A stretch of DNA of 41,382 bases, taken from an uncultured Oscillibacter sp. GTDB lineage: Bacteria > Bacillota > Clostridia > Oscillospirales > Oscillospiraceae. The stretch is from contig CANRYZ010000009.1 in assembly GCA_947644365.1 (NCBI GenBank), positions 1-41,382 of the forward strand, read 5' to 3'. The position numbers and the translations under genes were made by a program. Of the stretch, positions 21,972 to 29,464 are shown piece by piece. The notes under the pieces were generated by a model, which was not told the DNA's origin, searched no databases, and worked only from the letters and a program-made list of their open reading frames with translations. The stretch's first letter is position 1. Each line of letters begins with the position of its first letter.

Positions 21972-23234
21972 ATGAGACGGATGAAAGCGGCCCTGCTTGC
22001 GGTACTGTGCCTGTTCTGGATTCTGCCGGCCGCGGCGTCGGCCTGGGACAGCGAGCCCCGACTGGTCCTCCAGGAGGAGGGCGCGCGGGTGCACCTGACG
22101 GTGGAGGGCCTGGAGGACCAGGTCTACGGGCTCCAGCTGGAGCTGGTTCTGGAGGGGGAGTGCCCCAACGCCGTCTTTGCGGCGGGGGATGTGGACGCCT
22201 ATGTTCCAGACTGCCGGGTGAGGGCGGAGAGAGGCGAGACCGCCGTCACCATCTACATGAGCGCCCAAACCGGCAGGGACCCCATCAGCCGGGAACGCCG
22301 GCTGTATCTGGGGAGCCTGGAGCCCAGGGGCGGCTGCACCCTGCCCGCCCGGGCCCGGCTGACCCTGCTGGACCGGGACCTGCGGCCCTATACGGAGACG
22401 GTCCCCGCCGGCTCCGGCTTCCGGGACGGCTCCGGCGGAGACGAATACCGAATCTACACCAATGACCCGGACCATGGGGTTCTTCGGGTCCGGCCCTCCT
22501 TCGCGGAGGAGGGGGAGACGGTGACGGTTACCGCCACACCGGACCCGGGCTATGAGCTGGAGGAGCTGACCGCCTCCTTCGGACGGCGGGACCTCCGCCT
22601 CACGGACCGGGGCGGCGGGAGCTATGTGTTCACCATGCCGGACGGCGCGGTGGATGTGGAGGCGTCCTTCCGCCTCCAGGAGCGGGGCGCTCTGCCCTTC
22701 ATGGACGTTCCGGAGGGCTTCTGGTGCTATGACGAGGTGCGGTATGTCTATGAACAGGGACTGATGAACGGCACCGGCCCCGGCTCCTTCACTCCCGGCG
22801 GCTCCACCACCCGGAGCATGATCGTGGCGATTCTGTACCGGATGGAGGGCTCCCCCGCTGTGGCCCCGGGGAATTTTACGGACGTGTCCCCGGAGCTGTA
22901 CTACGCCCCCGCCGTGGCCTGGGCCAGCGCCAACGGCATTGTCAACGGCTATTCGGATGGGACGTTCCGCCCCGGCGCGGCCATTACCCGGGAGCAGATG
23001 GCGGCCTTCCTGTACCGCTACGCACAGTATAAGGGCGGCGATGTCTCCGCCCGGGCGGATCTCTCCGCCTATGCCGACGCCGCCGGAATCGCCGGCTACG
23101 CCGTGGAGGCCATGGCCTGGGCCAACGCCGAGGGACTCATCAACGGCACCTCTCAGACCGCCCTCTCCCCCCGGGGCACCGCCACCCGGGCCCAGGCGGC
23201 GGTGATCCTGACCCGTTTTGCCCGGAATTTTTGA
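21972..23234 (+). CDS. SLH-anchored surface protein with cohesin-like N-terminal domain
   Basis: Begins 3 bp after the peptidase stop, so the two are almost certainly co-translated. The 420-residue product has a signal peptide (MRRMKAALLAVLCLFWILPAAASA). Residues about 28-140 form an all-beta domain (VHLTVEGLEDQVYGLQLEL, then RLYLGSLEP, then ARLTLLDRDLRPY). Its strand pattern resembles cohesins, though I cannot prove the family by eye. About 155-230 are a divergent InlB-type repeat (VTVTATPDPGYELEELT...FTMPDGAVDVEASF). About 235-420 are three SLH domains (FMDVPEGFWCYDEV, FTDVSPELYYAPAVAWA, and the region ending ATRAQAAVILTRFARNF). It would hold a partner at the cell wall, most simply the dockerin-bearing peptidase encoded upstream. 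Confidence 0.82.
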   Translation: MRRMKAALLAVLCLFWILPAAASAWDSEPRLVLQEEGARVHLTVEGLEDQVYGLQLELVLEGECPNAVFAAGDVDAYVPDCRVRAERGETAVTIYMSAQTGRDPISRERRLYLGSLEPRGGCTLPARARLTLLDRDLRPYTETVPAGSGFRDGSGGDEYRIYTNDPDHGVLRVRPSFAEEGETVTVTATPDPGYELEELTASFGRRDLRLTDRGGGSYVFTMPDGAVDVEASFRLQERGALPFMDVPEGFWCYDEVRYVYEQGLMNGTGPGSFTPGGSTTRSMIVAILYRMEGSPAVAPGNFTDVSPELYYAPAVAWASANGIVNGYSDGTFRPGAAITREQMAAFLYRYAQYKGGDVSARADLSAYADAAGIAGYAVEAMAWANAEGLINGTSQTALSPRGTATRAQAAVILTRFARNF

Positions 23235-23292
23235 CGCGAATTGCCTTTGAGGCGCCGAAAGGTTAGTACAAAAGCACACAGAGGTACAGAGA

Positions 23293-23325
23293 CAGCCGCC
23301 CGCCGGAGCATCCGGCGGGCGGCTG
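23293..23325. terminator. Hairpin after the SLH gene (first copy)
   Basis: CAGCCGCCCGCCGGA (23293-23307), loop GCA, perfect 15-bp complement (23311-23325). No T-run follows closely. The same stem recurs at 23487-23517 with loop GTA. Confidence 0.6.
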
Positions 23326-23486
23326 CCGGACTCTCAAAAAACGCGAAAATAAGGTTCACGGGAAGGAAGGGTGTGCGCGGGAAACCCAGGAAGGGTTTCC
23401 TGCGCCATTGAAATCACAAATTTTAAGAGCTTTTTAGAGCTCTTAAAATTTCCAGCAGCTTGTCGAAAAGGCTTTTCGACAAGCTG
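23326..23486. repeat. Palindrome cluster between two near-identical hairpins
   Basis: This belongs to the 362-bp gap 23235-23596, in which I see no gene. It contains an inverted repeat GGAAACCC/GGGTTTCC (23380-23400), an AT-rich one with 14-bp arms (23418-23431 and 23438-23451, core TTTTAAGAGCT), and a 15-bp palindrome with a one-base centre (23456-23470 and 23472-23486, core CAGCTTGTCGAAAAG). The last abuts the second terminator-like hairpin. The whole layout parallels 1991-2280. Confidence 0.55.
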
Positions 23487-23523
23487 AGCCGCCCGCCGGA
23501 GTATCCGGCGGGCGGCTGTTTTT
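23487..23523 (+). terminator. Terminator (second copy) with U-tract
   Basis: AGCCGCCCGCCGGA (23487-23500), loop GTA, TCCGGCGGGCGGCT (23504-23517), then GTTTTT. A proper intrinsic terminator on the plus strand, about 250 bp after the SLH stop. Confidence 0.8.
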
Positions 23524-23596
23524 CCAGTTCTTTCAGATTGGATTCAGCAACCCGTGGTAAAGTGCGTTCATCTCAGATGAAAAAGGACGTGATTGC

Positions 23597-24271
23597 ATGA
23601 GCCGGTACCGGCACGAGTGGAAGCACGAGATCAGCCTCTCAGACCGGATCGCCCTCCGCCAGCGGCTGGGGGCGGTGGCGGAACCGGACGGACACGCCCG
23701 GGACGGGCGCTATTTCATCCGCAGCCTGTACTTTGACAATCTGGCCGACAAGGCCCTGCGGGAGAAGCTGGACGGGGTGGACCGGCGGGAGAAATTCCGC
23801 GTCCGGTACTACGACGGGGACGCCTCCCTCATCCGCCTGGAGAAGAAGAGCAAACAAAATGGCCTCAGCGGCAAGGTCTCGGCGCCCCTGACGGCGGAGG
23901 AGGCCCGGGCCCTGGCGGCGGGCGGCTGGGACTGGATGCCCGGCAGCGGCAGGGAGCTGGTGGTGGAGCTGTACAGCAAGATAAAATCCCAGGGCCTGCG
24001 GCCCAGGACCATCGTGGACTACACCCGGGAGGCCTTCGTCTACGCCCCGGGCAACGTCCGGGTGACGCTGGACTACGACATCCGAACCGGCCTGCGGTGT
24101 ACGGACTTTCTGGACATGGACTGCGTCACCGTCCCGGCGGGGGACGCGCCCGCCATCCTGGAGGTGAAATGGGACGCCTACCTGCCCGCCGTCATCCGGG
24201 ACGCGGTGCAGCTGCCGGGCCGCCGGGCCTCCGCCTTCTCCAAGTACGCCGCCTGCCGGATCTATGGCTGA
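23597..24271 (+). CDS. VTC-domain protein, putative polyphosphate polymerase
   Basis: A 224-residue soluble protein of the VTC domain (CYTH/triphosphate-tunnel metalloenzyme superfamily). Basic and acidic tunnel motifs are visible: RHEWKHEIS at the N-terminus, IRSLYFDN, KFRVRYYDG, LIRLEKKSK, then IVDYTREAFVY, VRVTLDYDI and ILEVKWDAYLP. Fungal Vtc4 makes polyphosphate from ATP with such a tunnel; bacterial stand-alone members are annotated as polyphosphate polymerase domain proteins. AAGGA lies 9 nt before the ATG. It is the first of three genes (VTC, DUF4956, CotH) with small gaps, a recurring set in Firmicutes. A phosphotransfer role linked to the cell surface is inferred from the company it keeps. 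Confidence 0.85.
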   Translation: MSRYRHEWKHEISLSDRIALRQRLGAVAEPDGHARDGRYFIRSLYFDNLADKALREKLDGVDRREKFRVRYYDGDASLIRLEKKSKQNGLSGKVSAPLTAEEARALAAGGWDWMPGSGRELVVELYSKIKSQGLRPRTIVDYTREAFVYAPGNVRVTLDYDIRTGLRCTDFLDMDCVTVPAGDAPAILEVKWDAYLPAVIRDAVQLPGRRASAFSKYAACRIYG

Positions 24272-24294
24272 ATCTATGAAAAGGAGTTAAGATT

Positions 24295-24966
24295 ATGACT
24301 TTCAGCGACATCTTCAAATCCAGCTTTCTGGAGAACATCGCCAGCGTCAGCCTTCTGGACATGGCGGCCGCCCTGGCGCTGGCCTTCGGCCTGGGGCTGT
24401 TCATTTTCCTGGTCTATAAAAAGACTTTTGCGGGCGTGATGTATTCCTCCAGCTTCGGCGTCACCCTGGTGGCGCTGACCATGATTACCACCCTGGTCAT
24501 TTTGGCCGTCACCAGCAATGTGGTGCTGTCCCTGGGCATGGTGGGCGCGCTGTCCATCGTCCGCTTCCGCACCGCCATTAAGGAGCCTCTGGATATCGCC
24601 TTTCTCTTCTGGTCCATCGCCGTGGGCATTGTGCTGGCGGCGGGGATGATCCCTCTGGCGGTCTTCGGCAGCGTGTTCATCGGCGCGGTGCTGCTGGTAT
24701 TCGTCAACAAAAAGTCCTATGCGGACCCCTATATCGTGGTGCTCCAGTGTGACGGTCACGACAGCGAGGTTCGGGCCAGGACCTATCTGGAGCGGTGCGC
24801 TGCGCGCTGTGTGGTAAAGAGCAAGACCGCCCGCCGGGACATGGTGGAGCTGAACCTGGAGATCCGCTTGAAACAGGACGACACGGATTTCATCAACACC
24901 CTGGCGGAGATGGAGGGCGTGGACAGCGCCGTGCTGGTGAGCTACAACGGGGACTACATGGGATAG
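24295..24966 (+). CDS. DUF4956 membrane protein
   Basis: A 223-residue protein with three or four membrane helices in the first 150 residues (AAALALAFGLGLFIFLV, FGVTLVALTMITTLVILAV, GIVLAAGMIPLAVFGSVFIGAVLLVFV). The conserved DUF4956 segment MVGALSIVRFRTAIKEPLDIAFLFWSI lies between them. A cytoplasmic alpha/beta tail follows, ACT- or ferredoxin-like in outline (VELNLEIRLKQDDTDFINTLAEMEGVDSAVLVSYNG). AAAAGGAG precedes the ATG. It sits between the VTC and CotH genes. The family has no firm function; the conserved trio suggests it links the cytosolic VTC enzyme with the exported CotH protein. Confidence 0.85.
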   Translation: MTFSDIFKSSFLENIASVSLLDMAAALALAFGLGLFIFLVYKKTFAGVMYSSSFGVTLVALTMITTLVILAVTSNVVLSLGMVGALSIVRFRTAIKEPLDIAFLFWSIAVGIVLAAGMIPLAVFGSVFIGAVLLVFVNKKSYADPYIVVLQCDGHDSEVRARTYLERCAARCVVKSKTARRDMVELNLEIRLKQDDTDFINTLAEMEGVDSAVLVSYNGDYMG

Positions 24967-24977
24967 GAGGGCCGTCC

Positions 24978-26828
24978 ATGTCCACGCATAAGTACATCGA
25001 CCGCATCTGCCTGGCCGCCGCCCTGCTCTCCTTGCTGCTGACGCTCCTCTTTGTCAACGGAGAGGCGCTGGGCGTCCGGCCCGTCTCCGGGGCCCAGGGC
25101 TATGAGACCCGGCTCTTTGACGCCGGGAGCGTCCACACCATCGACATTGTGATGGACGGCTGGGACGCCTTTCTGGAAACCTGCGAGAATGAGGAATATA
25201 CCGCCTGCGCCGTGGTCATCGACGGGGAGGCATACAAAAATGTGGGCCTCCGGGCCAAGGGGAACACCTCTCTCAGCACCGTCTCCGCCCTGGGCAGCAG
25301 CCGGTACAGCCTCAAGCTGGAGTTTGACCACTACGACGCGGGCAGGACCTATTACGGCCTGGACCAGCTGTGCCTGAACAACATCATCCAGGACAACACC
25401 TATATGAAGGACTACCTCACCTACCGGATGATGGGGGCCTTCGGCGTGGCCGCGCCCCTGTGCAGCTACGCCTATATCACCGTCAACGGGGAGGACTGGG
25501 GGCTGTATCTGGCGGTGGAGGGAGTCCAGGAGGGGTTCCTCCGGCGCAATTACGGCGGCGGGTACGGCAATCTCTATAAGCCCGACAGCATGGACTTCGG
25601 AGGCGGCCGGGGCAATGGCAGGGACTTTGACATGGGGAATTTCATGGGGGACCGGGAGGGCGCGGACGGCCCGCCGGTCCGGGCCATGACGCCCCCGGAG
25701 CTGCCGTCCCAGGGGGCGGGGCCGGACTTCGCCCCGGCCTCTGCCGGCGGCGGAGGCTCCGGAGAAGAAAAAACGCCGCCCTTCGGCGGCTTTGGCGGTA
25801 TGGCCGCCGATGTGAAGCTCCAGTACGCCGGCGATGACCCGGACAGCTATTCCAATATCTTCTCCAGCGCCAAAACCGATGTGACGGCGGCGGACCAGGC
25901 GCGCCTGATCCGGGCCCTGAAAGCTATCGGCGAGGGGACGGACGTCGAGAGCGCCGTGGACGTGGACCAGGTCCTCCGCTACTTCGTGGTCCACAACTTT
26001 GTGGTCAACGGCGACAGCTACACGGGCTCCATGGTCCACAACTACTACCTCTATGAAGAGGACGGGCGTCTCAGCATGATCCCCTGGGACTACAATCTGG
26101 CCTTCGGCACCTTCCAGGCCGCCGACGCCTCCTCCGCCGTCAACGACCCCATCGACGCGCCCCTCTCCGTCACCGGGGACGGGGACCGGCCCATGGCGGA
26201 CTGGATTTTCAGCGATGAGGCGTACACGGCGCTGTACCACCAATATTTCCAGGAGTTTCTGGAGACCGTGGACCCCGCGGCCATGATTGAGGAGGCCTGC
26301 GGGCTGATAGCCCCCTACGTGGAGCGGGACCCCACCAAATTCTGTACCTATGAGGAATTTGAGGCCGGCGCGGCGGCTCTGAAAACCTTCTGCGCCCTCC
26401 GCGCCCAGAGCGTGTCCGGCCAGCTGGCGGGGACGATCCCCTCCACGGCGGAGGGCCAGTCCGCCGCTGTAGACGCGCTGGTGGACGCCTCCGGCCTGGC
26501 GCTCTCCGACATGGGGACCATGGACGCCGGCAGGGGCGCGGGATTCCCGGGCGGAGACGTTCCGGCCTCCGGGCCGCGGCCGGATGGGGGCCGGCGGCCG
26601 GAGAGAGGGTCCTCCGGCCCGCCGGGCCCCATGGGACCCGGCGCTCCGGGTGAGGCGGGGGGTTCCGCCGCCCCCGGCGGCCAGGCCCTTCTTCTGCTGG
26701 GGATCTCCATTCTGGTTCTTGCAGCCGGGATTCTGGCGGCCTGGGGATGCCGGCGGCAGAGGAGACGGCGGCGGAGCGGGGGCCGCGCCGCCGCGGCTCA
26801 GGAGAAGTCCGCGTGCTGCCGCCGGTAG
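24978..26828 (+). CDS. CotH kinase-family surface protein
   Basis: Start at the ATG at 24978, with TAGGAGG 7 nt upstream. Of 616 residues, an N-terminal membrane/signal segment (about 10-28) precedes the CotH domain. Recognisable parts are VGLRAKGNTSLSTV, YSLKLEFDHY, YYGLDQLCLNNIIQDNTYMKDYLTYRMM, DWGLYLAVEGVQEGFLRR, NLYKPD, and later VVHNFVVNGDSYTGSMVHNYYLYEE with MIPWDYNLAFG. A Gly/Pro-rich, low-complexity insert lies between about residues 205 and 270, and a second before the C-terminal membrane segment (ALLLLGISILVLAAGILAAW) and basic tail. Bacillus CotH phosphorylates spore-coat proteins; in this trio the target is unknown. Its 3' end overlaps the convergent coiled-coil gene by 31 bp. Confidence 0.88.
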   Translation: MSTHKYIDRICLAAALLSLLLTLLFVNGEALGVRPVSGAQGYETRLFDAGSVHTIDIVMDGWDAFLETCENEEYTACAVVIDGEAYKNVGLRAKGNTSLSTVSALGSSRYSLKLEFDHYDAGRTYYGLDQLCLNNIIQDNTYMKDYLTYRMMGAFGVAAPLCSYAYITVNGEDWGLYLAVEGVQEGFLRRNYGGGYGNLYKPDSMDFGGGRGNGRDFDMGNFMGDREGADGPPVRAMTPPELPSQGAGPDFAPASAGGGGSGEEKTPPFGGFGGMAADVKLQYAGDDPDSYSNIFSSAKTDVTAADQARLIRALKAIGEGTDVESAVDVDQVLRYFVVHNFVVNGDSYTGSMVHNYYLYEEDGRLSMIPWDYNLAFGTFQAADASSAVNDPIDAPLSVTGDGDRPMADWIFSDEAYTALYHQYFQEFLETVDPAAMIEEACGLIAPYVERDPTKFCTYEEFEAGAAALKTFCALRAQSVSGQLAGTIPSTAEGQSAAVDALVDASGLALSDMGTMDAGRGAGFPGGDVPASGPRPDGGRRPERGSSGPPGPMGPGAPGEAGGSAAPGGQALLLLGISILVLAAGILAAWGCRRQRRRRRSGGRAAAAQEKSACCRR

Positions 26829-27304
26829 GCGTCGTTGTCCTTTTGGGACAGCTCCCGGTCCACCTGGGCCAGCTGCCGCTCCAGCTCCCGGACCCGGGTC
26901 TCGTCGGTCTCGGTCCGCAGCCGGCTCTCCAGCAGCTCCCGGCGCTTTTTCAGCCGCTCGATCTCCCGGTCCACTCTGCCGGTGTCGCAGGTGCACTTTT
27001 CCTCTCCGCTGCCGGAGGCCGGTTTTCCCGGGCCCTCCGGCGGCGGGGATTTTTCGTCCTCCGGCAGGGCCTCCGCCGCCTTTGGCGCGGGGTCGTCAAA
27101 GAAGATCTTGGGGCCGCCGTCCTCGTCCCGCCCCATCCAATAGCGGCCGCAGGGGGTGTGCGCCTCCTCCGGGATGTATTGGTCCGTCACGGGCGCCGCG
27201 GCGGCGGTCCGGGGCTCCTCCCGCCGGGGAGCCGGAACGCCGGACGCCTCCCGGACGCCCGCGGGGGCGGCGGGGCTGCGGATCATGCCGGAAACAGGTT
27301 CCAT
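26798..27304 (-). CDS. Conserved hypothetical protein with C-terminal coiled coil
   Basis: Start set at the ATG at 27304 (MEPVSGMIRS), with AAGGAG about 8 nt upstream. The 168-residue product has a low-complexity, Ala/Pro-rich first half, a motif DQYIPEEAHTPCGRYWMGRD...KIFFDDP, and a CxC pair. The last 60 residues are strongly coiled coil (REIERLKKRRELLESRLR...VRELERQLAQVDRELSQKDNDAYRRQ). I recognise the layout from uncharacterised Clostridia proteins but no function. No signal peptide. It is followed on the same strand upstream by the histidine kinase gene, with a 59-bp gap, and overlaps the end of cotH tail to tail. Confidence 0.7.
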   Translation of the reverse strand: MEPVSGMIRSPAAPAGVREASGVPAPRREEPRTAAAAPVTDQYIPEEAHTPCGRYWMGRDEDGGPKIFFDDPAPKAAEALPEDEKSPPPEGPGKPASGSGEEKCTCDTGRVDREIERLKKRRELLESRLRTETDETRVRELERQLAQVDRELSQKDNDAYRRQHADFS

Positions 27305-27363
27305 GGTCGTCGCTCCTTCCGTATGGTTCTGTGAGACCAGTTTCCCCCTTCCCGGCGGGGATT

Positions 27364-28665
27364 TCAAGGCCTTTGCGCTGAACGGTCCTCTGGCGGCTCT
27401 GAGATGTTCAGCAGCACGTGGAGGCGGAAGCGGCCCGCCTCCTTCTCCGTCATCATCGTTCCGCGGTACTTCTCCGCCGCCCGCCGCACGTTGGTCAGGC
27501 CGGTGCCCATGGGCGGCAGGGGACCGGGGGGACAGGTGTTCTCAAAGGAGAGGCGGCAGAAGCTCCCCTGCCGCTGTCCCGTGATCCGCAGGGACCGGGG
27601 CTCCGGGCCCTCCAGACAGGCCCGCACGGCGTTGTCCAGGGCGTTGGCGAAGATGACGCACAGATCGAAGTCGTCCACGCGGCTCTCCCGGGGCCAGAGC
27701 AGGGAGACCTCCGCCTCCACGCCCCGGGAACGGGCCGGTTCCAGCTTGTTCGCCAGCAGGATGTCGATGACGGCGCTGCCGGTTCGGAAGGCGGGAGACA
27801 GGGTCTCCGCCGCTGCCCGCAGAGAGGCCAGATAGGCGGCGGCCTCCACCGTCTCGCCGGCGCTCAGCAGACCCTCCAGCACCGTGAGGTGGCTGTTCCA
27901 GTCGTGGCGGAGGGAGCGGGTCCGCTCCTCCCGGGCTTGGGCCTCCCGGATATAGGTCCGCTGTGCCCGGGCGGCCTGGGACAGCGCGTCCAGCGCCGCC
28001 TGGGCCTGGAGGGCCCGGCAGGCCCGGCGGTAGGTGTACAGGGTGCACAGCAGGGCGCTGAGACCCAGGACCTGGAGAGCCAGCAGGCCCAGGTGCTTTC
28101 CCGGTTCCGCCGGGGCGGGGGCAGACAGGCGGCCGTAGACGGTCTGGGTGAAAAAGACCTCCGCGGCGAAGAAGAACACGCTGGTCAGCAGGGGGAGCCG
28201 GAGATAAGGGGCCGGCTCCTCCTGTGGAGGGAGACATTTCAAAATAAGCTGGCAGCTGCCCCAGCACAGGGCAAAGGCCAGCAGGACGGCCAGGATGACC
28301 AGCGGATACAGAAGAGGCGTGCCCGTTATCCCGGTAAAGGCGATGCACTCCAGAGACCCCACGATGCCGGAGGAGAGCTGAGAGGTGTAGACCGCCAGCA
28401 CCGCCGCCGCGCAGGAGAGAGGCCGGGAGTTTTTCAGCGCCAGACGGCTGAAGGCGAAGAGGGCCAGCAGCTCCCCGGCCGCGGCAAAGGCCTCGCCCAG
28501 AGCGAGGGCGTGAGAGACTGCGTCTACGGCGCAGAGAAACAGGAGATACCCGGCAAAGTACCGGCCTTTGGCGGGCTTCCCCGACAGGCGGCAGGTAAAC
28601 GCAATGTGGGCGGTCACCAGAGCAGCCAGAGTCAGAGCCTCCAGAAGCAGGCTGAACCAGTCCAT
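27364..28665 (-). CDS. GHKL-type sensor histidine kinase (AgrC-like)
   Basis: A 433-residue membrane kinase. The first about 210 residues hold six or so hydrophobic segments, as in AgrC. A helix with the phosphoacceptor motif LRHDWNSHLTVLEGLL follows, then a GHKL ATPase domain (DFDLCVIFANALDNAVRACLE, then MGTGLTNVRRAAEKYRGTM). It begins just upstream of its partner regulator's stop (1-bp gap), so the two form a two-component system. Such pairs often answer to peptides or membrane-active compounds; no peptide precursor gene was recognised next to it. Confidence 0.88.
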   Translation of the reverse strand: MDWFSLLLEALTLAALVTAHIAFTCRLSGKPAKGRYFAGYLLFLCAVDAVSHALALGEAFAAAGELLALFAFSRLALKNSRPLSCAAAVLAVYTSQLSSGIVGSLECIAFTGITGTPLLYPLVILAVLLAFALCWGSCQLILKCLPPQEEPAPYLRLPLLTSVFFFAAEVFFTQTVYGRLSAPAPAEPGKHLGLLALQVLGLSALLCTLYTYRRACRALQAQAALDALSQAARAQRTYIREAQAREERTRSLRHDWNSHLTVLEGLLSAGETVEAAAYLASLRAAAETLSPAFRTGSAVIDILLANKLEPARSRGVEAEVSLLWPRESRVDDFDLCVIFANALDNAVRACLEGPEPRSLRITGQRQGSFCRLSFENTCPPGPLPPMGTGLTNVRRAAEKYRGTMMTEKEAGRFRLHVLLNISEPPEDRSAQRP

Positions 28666-28666
28666 G

Positions 28667-29377
28667 TCAGGGCTCCCTCTCTCTCATGCGGCGCAGCAGC
28701 GCCTGGGTGAAATCCTGCTCCCGCAGGCGGGAGACGGGGATCTCGCCGCCCCGGGGCAGCGTCACCCGGCCTCCGCCGCAGCCCAGGACGAAGTCCAGAT
28801 TCACAAGGTAGCTCCGGTGGCAGCGGAAAAAGCGGCCGTCCACCTGGCGCTCCAGGTTCTCCAGCTTTTCGTAGTAGTCCACCAGCCCGCCGTCCCGCAG
28901 GTGGAGGTAGACCTTCCGGCCCAGGACCTCCCCGTACACGATGTCCGCCAGGGGGACCATCCGGCGGGAATTGCCCCGCTGAACCAGGAGATTTCCGCCG
29001 CCCCGCCGCTCCAGGGCCTGTACGGCCCGGTCCATGGTCCGCTGGAAGCGGACGTTGTCCAGAGGCTTGAGCAGGTAGTCGAAGGCTTCAACGGCGAAGG
29101 CGTCAAAGACCAGCTCCTCCAGCACCGTCACAAAAATCAGGAGGCCCCGGTCCCCCCGCCGTCGCAGGCGGCGGGCTGTCTCCATGCCGTCCATCCCCTC
29201 CATCTGGATGTCCAGGAGGATCAGGTCGAAGGCTCCGTCCCGCTCCAGCAGGGCCGCGCCGGAGGAGAAGGCCTCCGCCTGAAAGGGCAGGCGCCGTTCC
29301 TCCAGAGAGGCCCTGAGGCGGGCGGTGAGCTCCTCCAGCATCCGGGGCTCGTCGTCGCAGACCGCGCAGTTTATCAT
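28667..29377 (-). CDS. LytTR-family response regulator
   Basis: Start chosen at the ATG at 29377 (MINCAVCDDEP), since the receiver domain begins there; an in-frame ATG at 29413 is possible but crosses a TATAAT-like box at about 29388-29393. The receiver has the acidic pair CDDEP, the phospho-Asp in LILLDIQMEG and the conserved Lys in YLLKPLD. A LytTR DNA-binding domain fills the second half (VYGEVLGRKVYLHL...FFRCHRSYLVNLDFV). It is encoded immediately before the GHKL kinase. AgrA/LytR-type regulators bind pairs of imperfect direct repeats; no obvious ones were identified here. Confidence 0.9.
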   Translation of the reverse strand: MINCAVCDDEPRMLEELTARLRASLEERRLPFQAEAFSSGAALLERDGAFDLILLDIQMEGMDGMETARRLRRRGDRGLLIFVTVLEELVFDAFAVEAFDYLLKPLDNVRFQRTMDRAVQALERRGGGNLLVQRGNSRRMVPLADIVYGEVLGRKVYLHLRDGGLVDYYEKLENLERQVDGRFFRCHRSYLVNLDFVLGCGGGRVTLPRGGEIPVSRLREQDFTQALLRRMREREP

Positions 29378-29411
29378 ATCAATCACCATTATACAGGATA
29401 CCAGATATTCC

Positions 29412-29448
29412 AAAAAAGAGCAATCCCGCCGTCGTGAGATGGCGGGAT
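29412..29448 (-). terminator. Terminator of the sigma/anti-sigma operon
   Basis: An 11-bp stem, ATCCCGCCGTC (29423-29433) with GATGGCGGGAT (29438-29448), loop GTGA. On the minus strand it is followed within a few bases by six T residues (complement of 29412-29417). Confidence 0.8.
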
Positions 29449-29464
29449 CGCGTTTTGAACGGCG

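Noticed and set aside
18339..23279. A 1646-codon open frame on the minus strand
   Set aside because: It lies antisense to two genes with clear domains (M60 peptidase, SLH protein). Its translation is Gly/Pro/Val-rich with no domain, and such shadow frames are common at this GC content.
24954..26996. 680-codon minus-strand open frame
   Set aside because: It is antisense to the CotH gene, which shows many family motifs.
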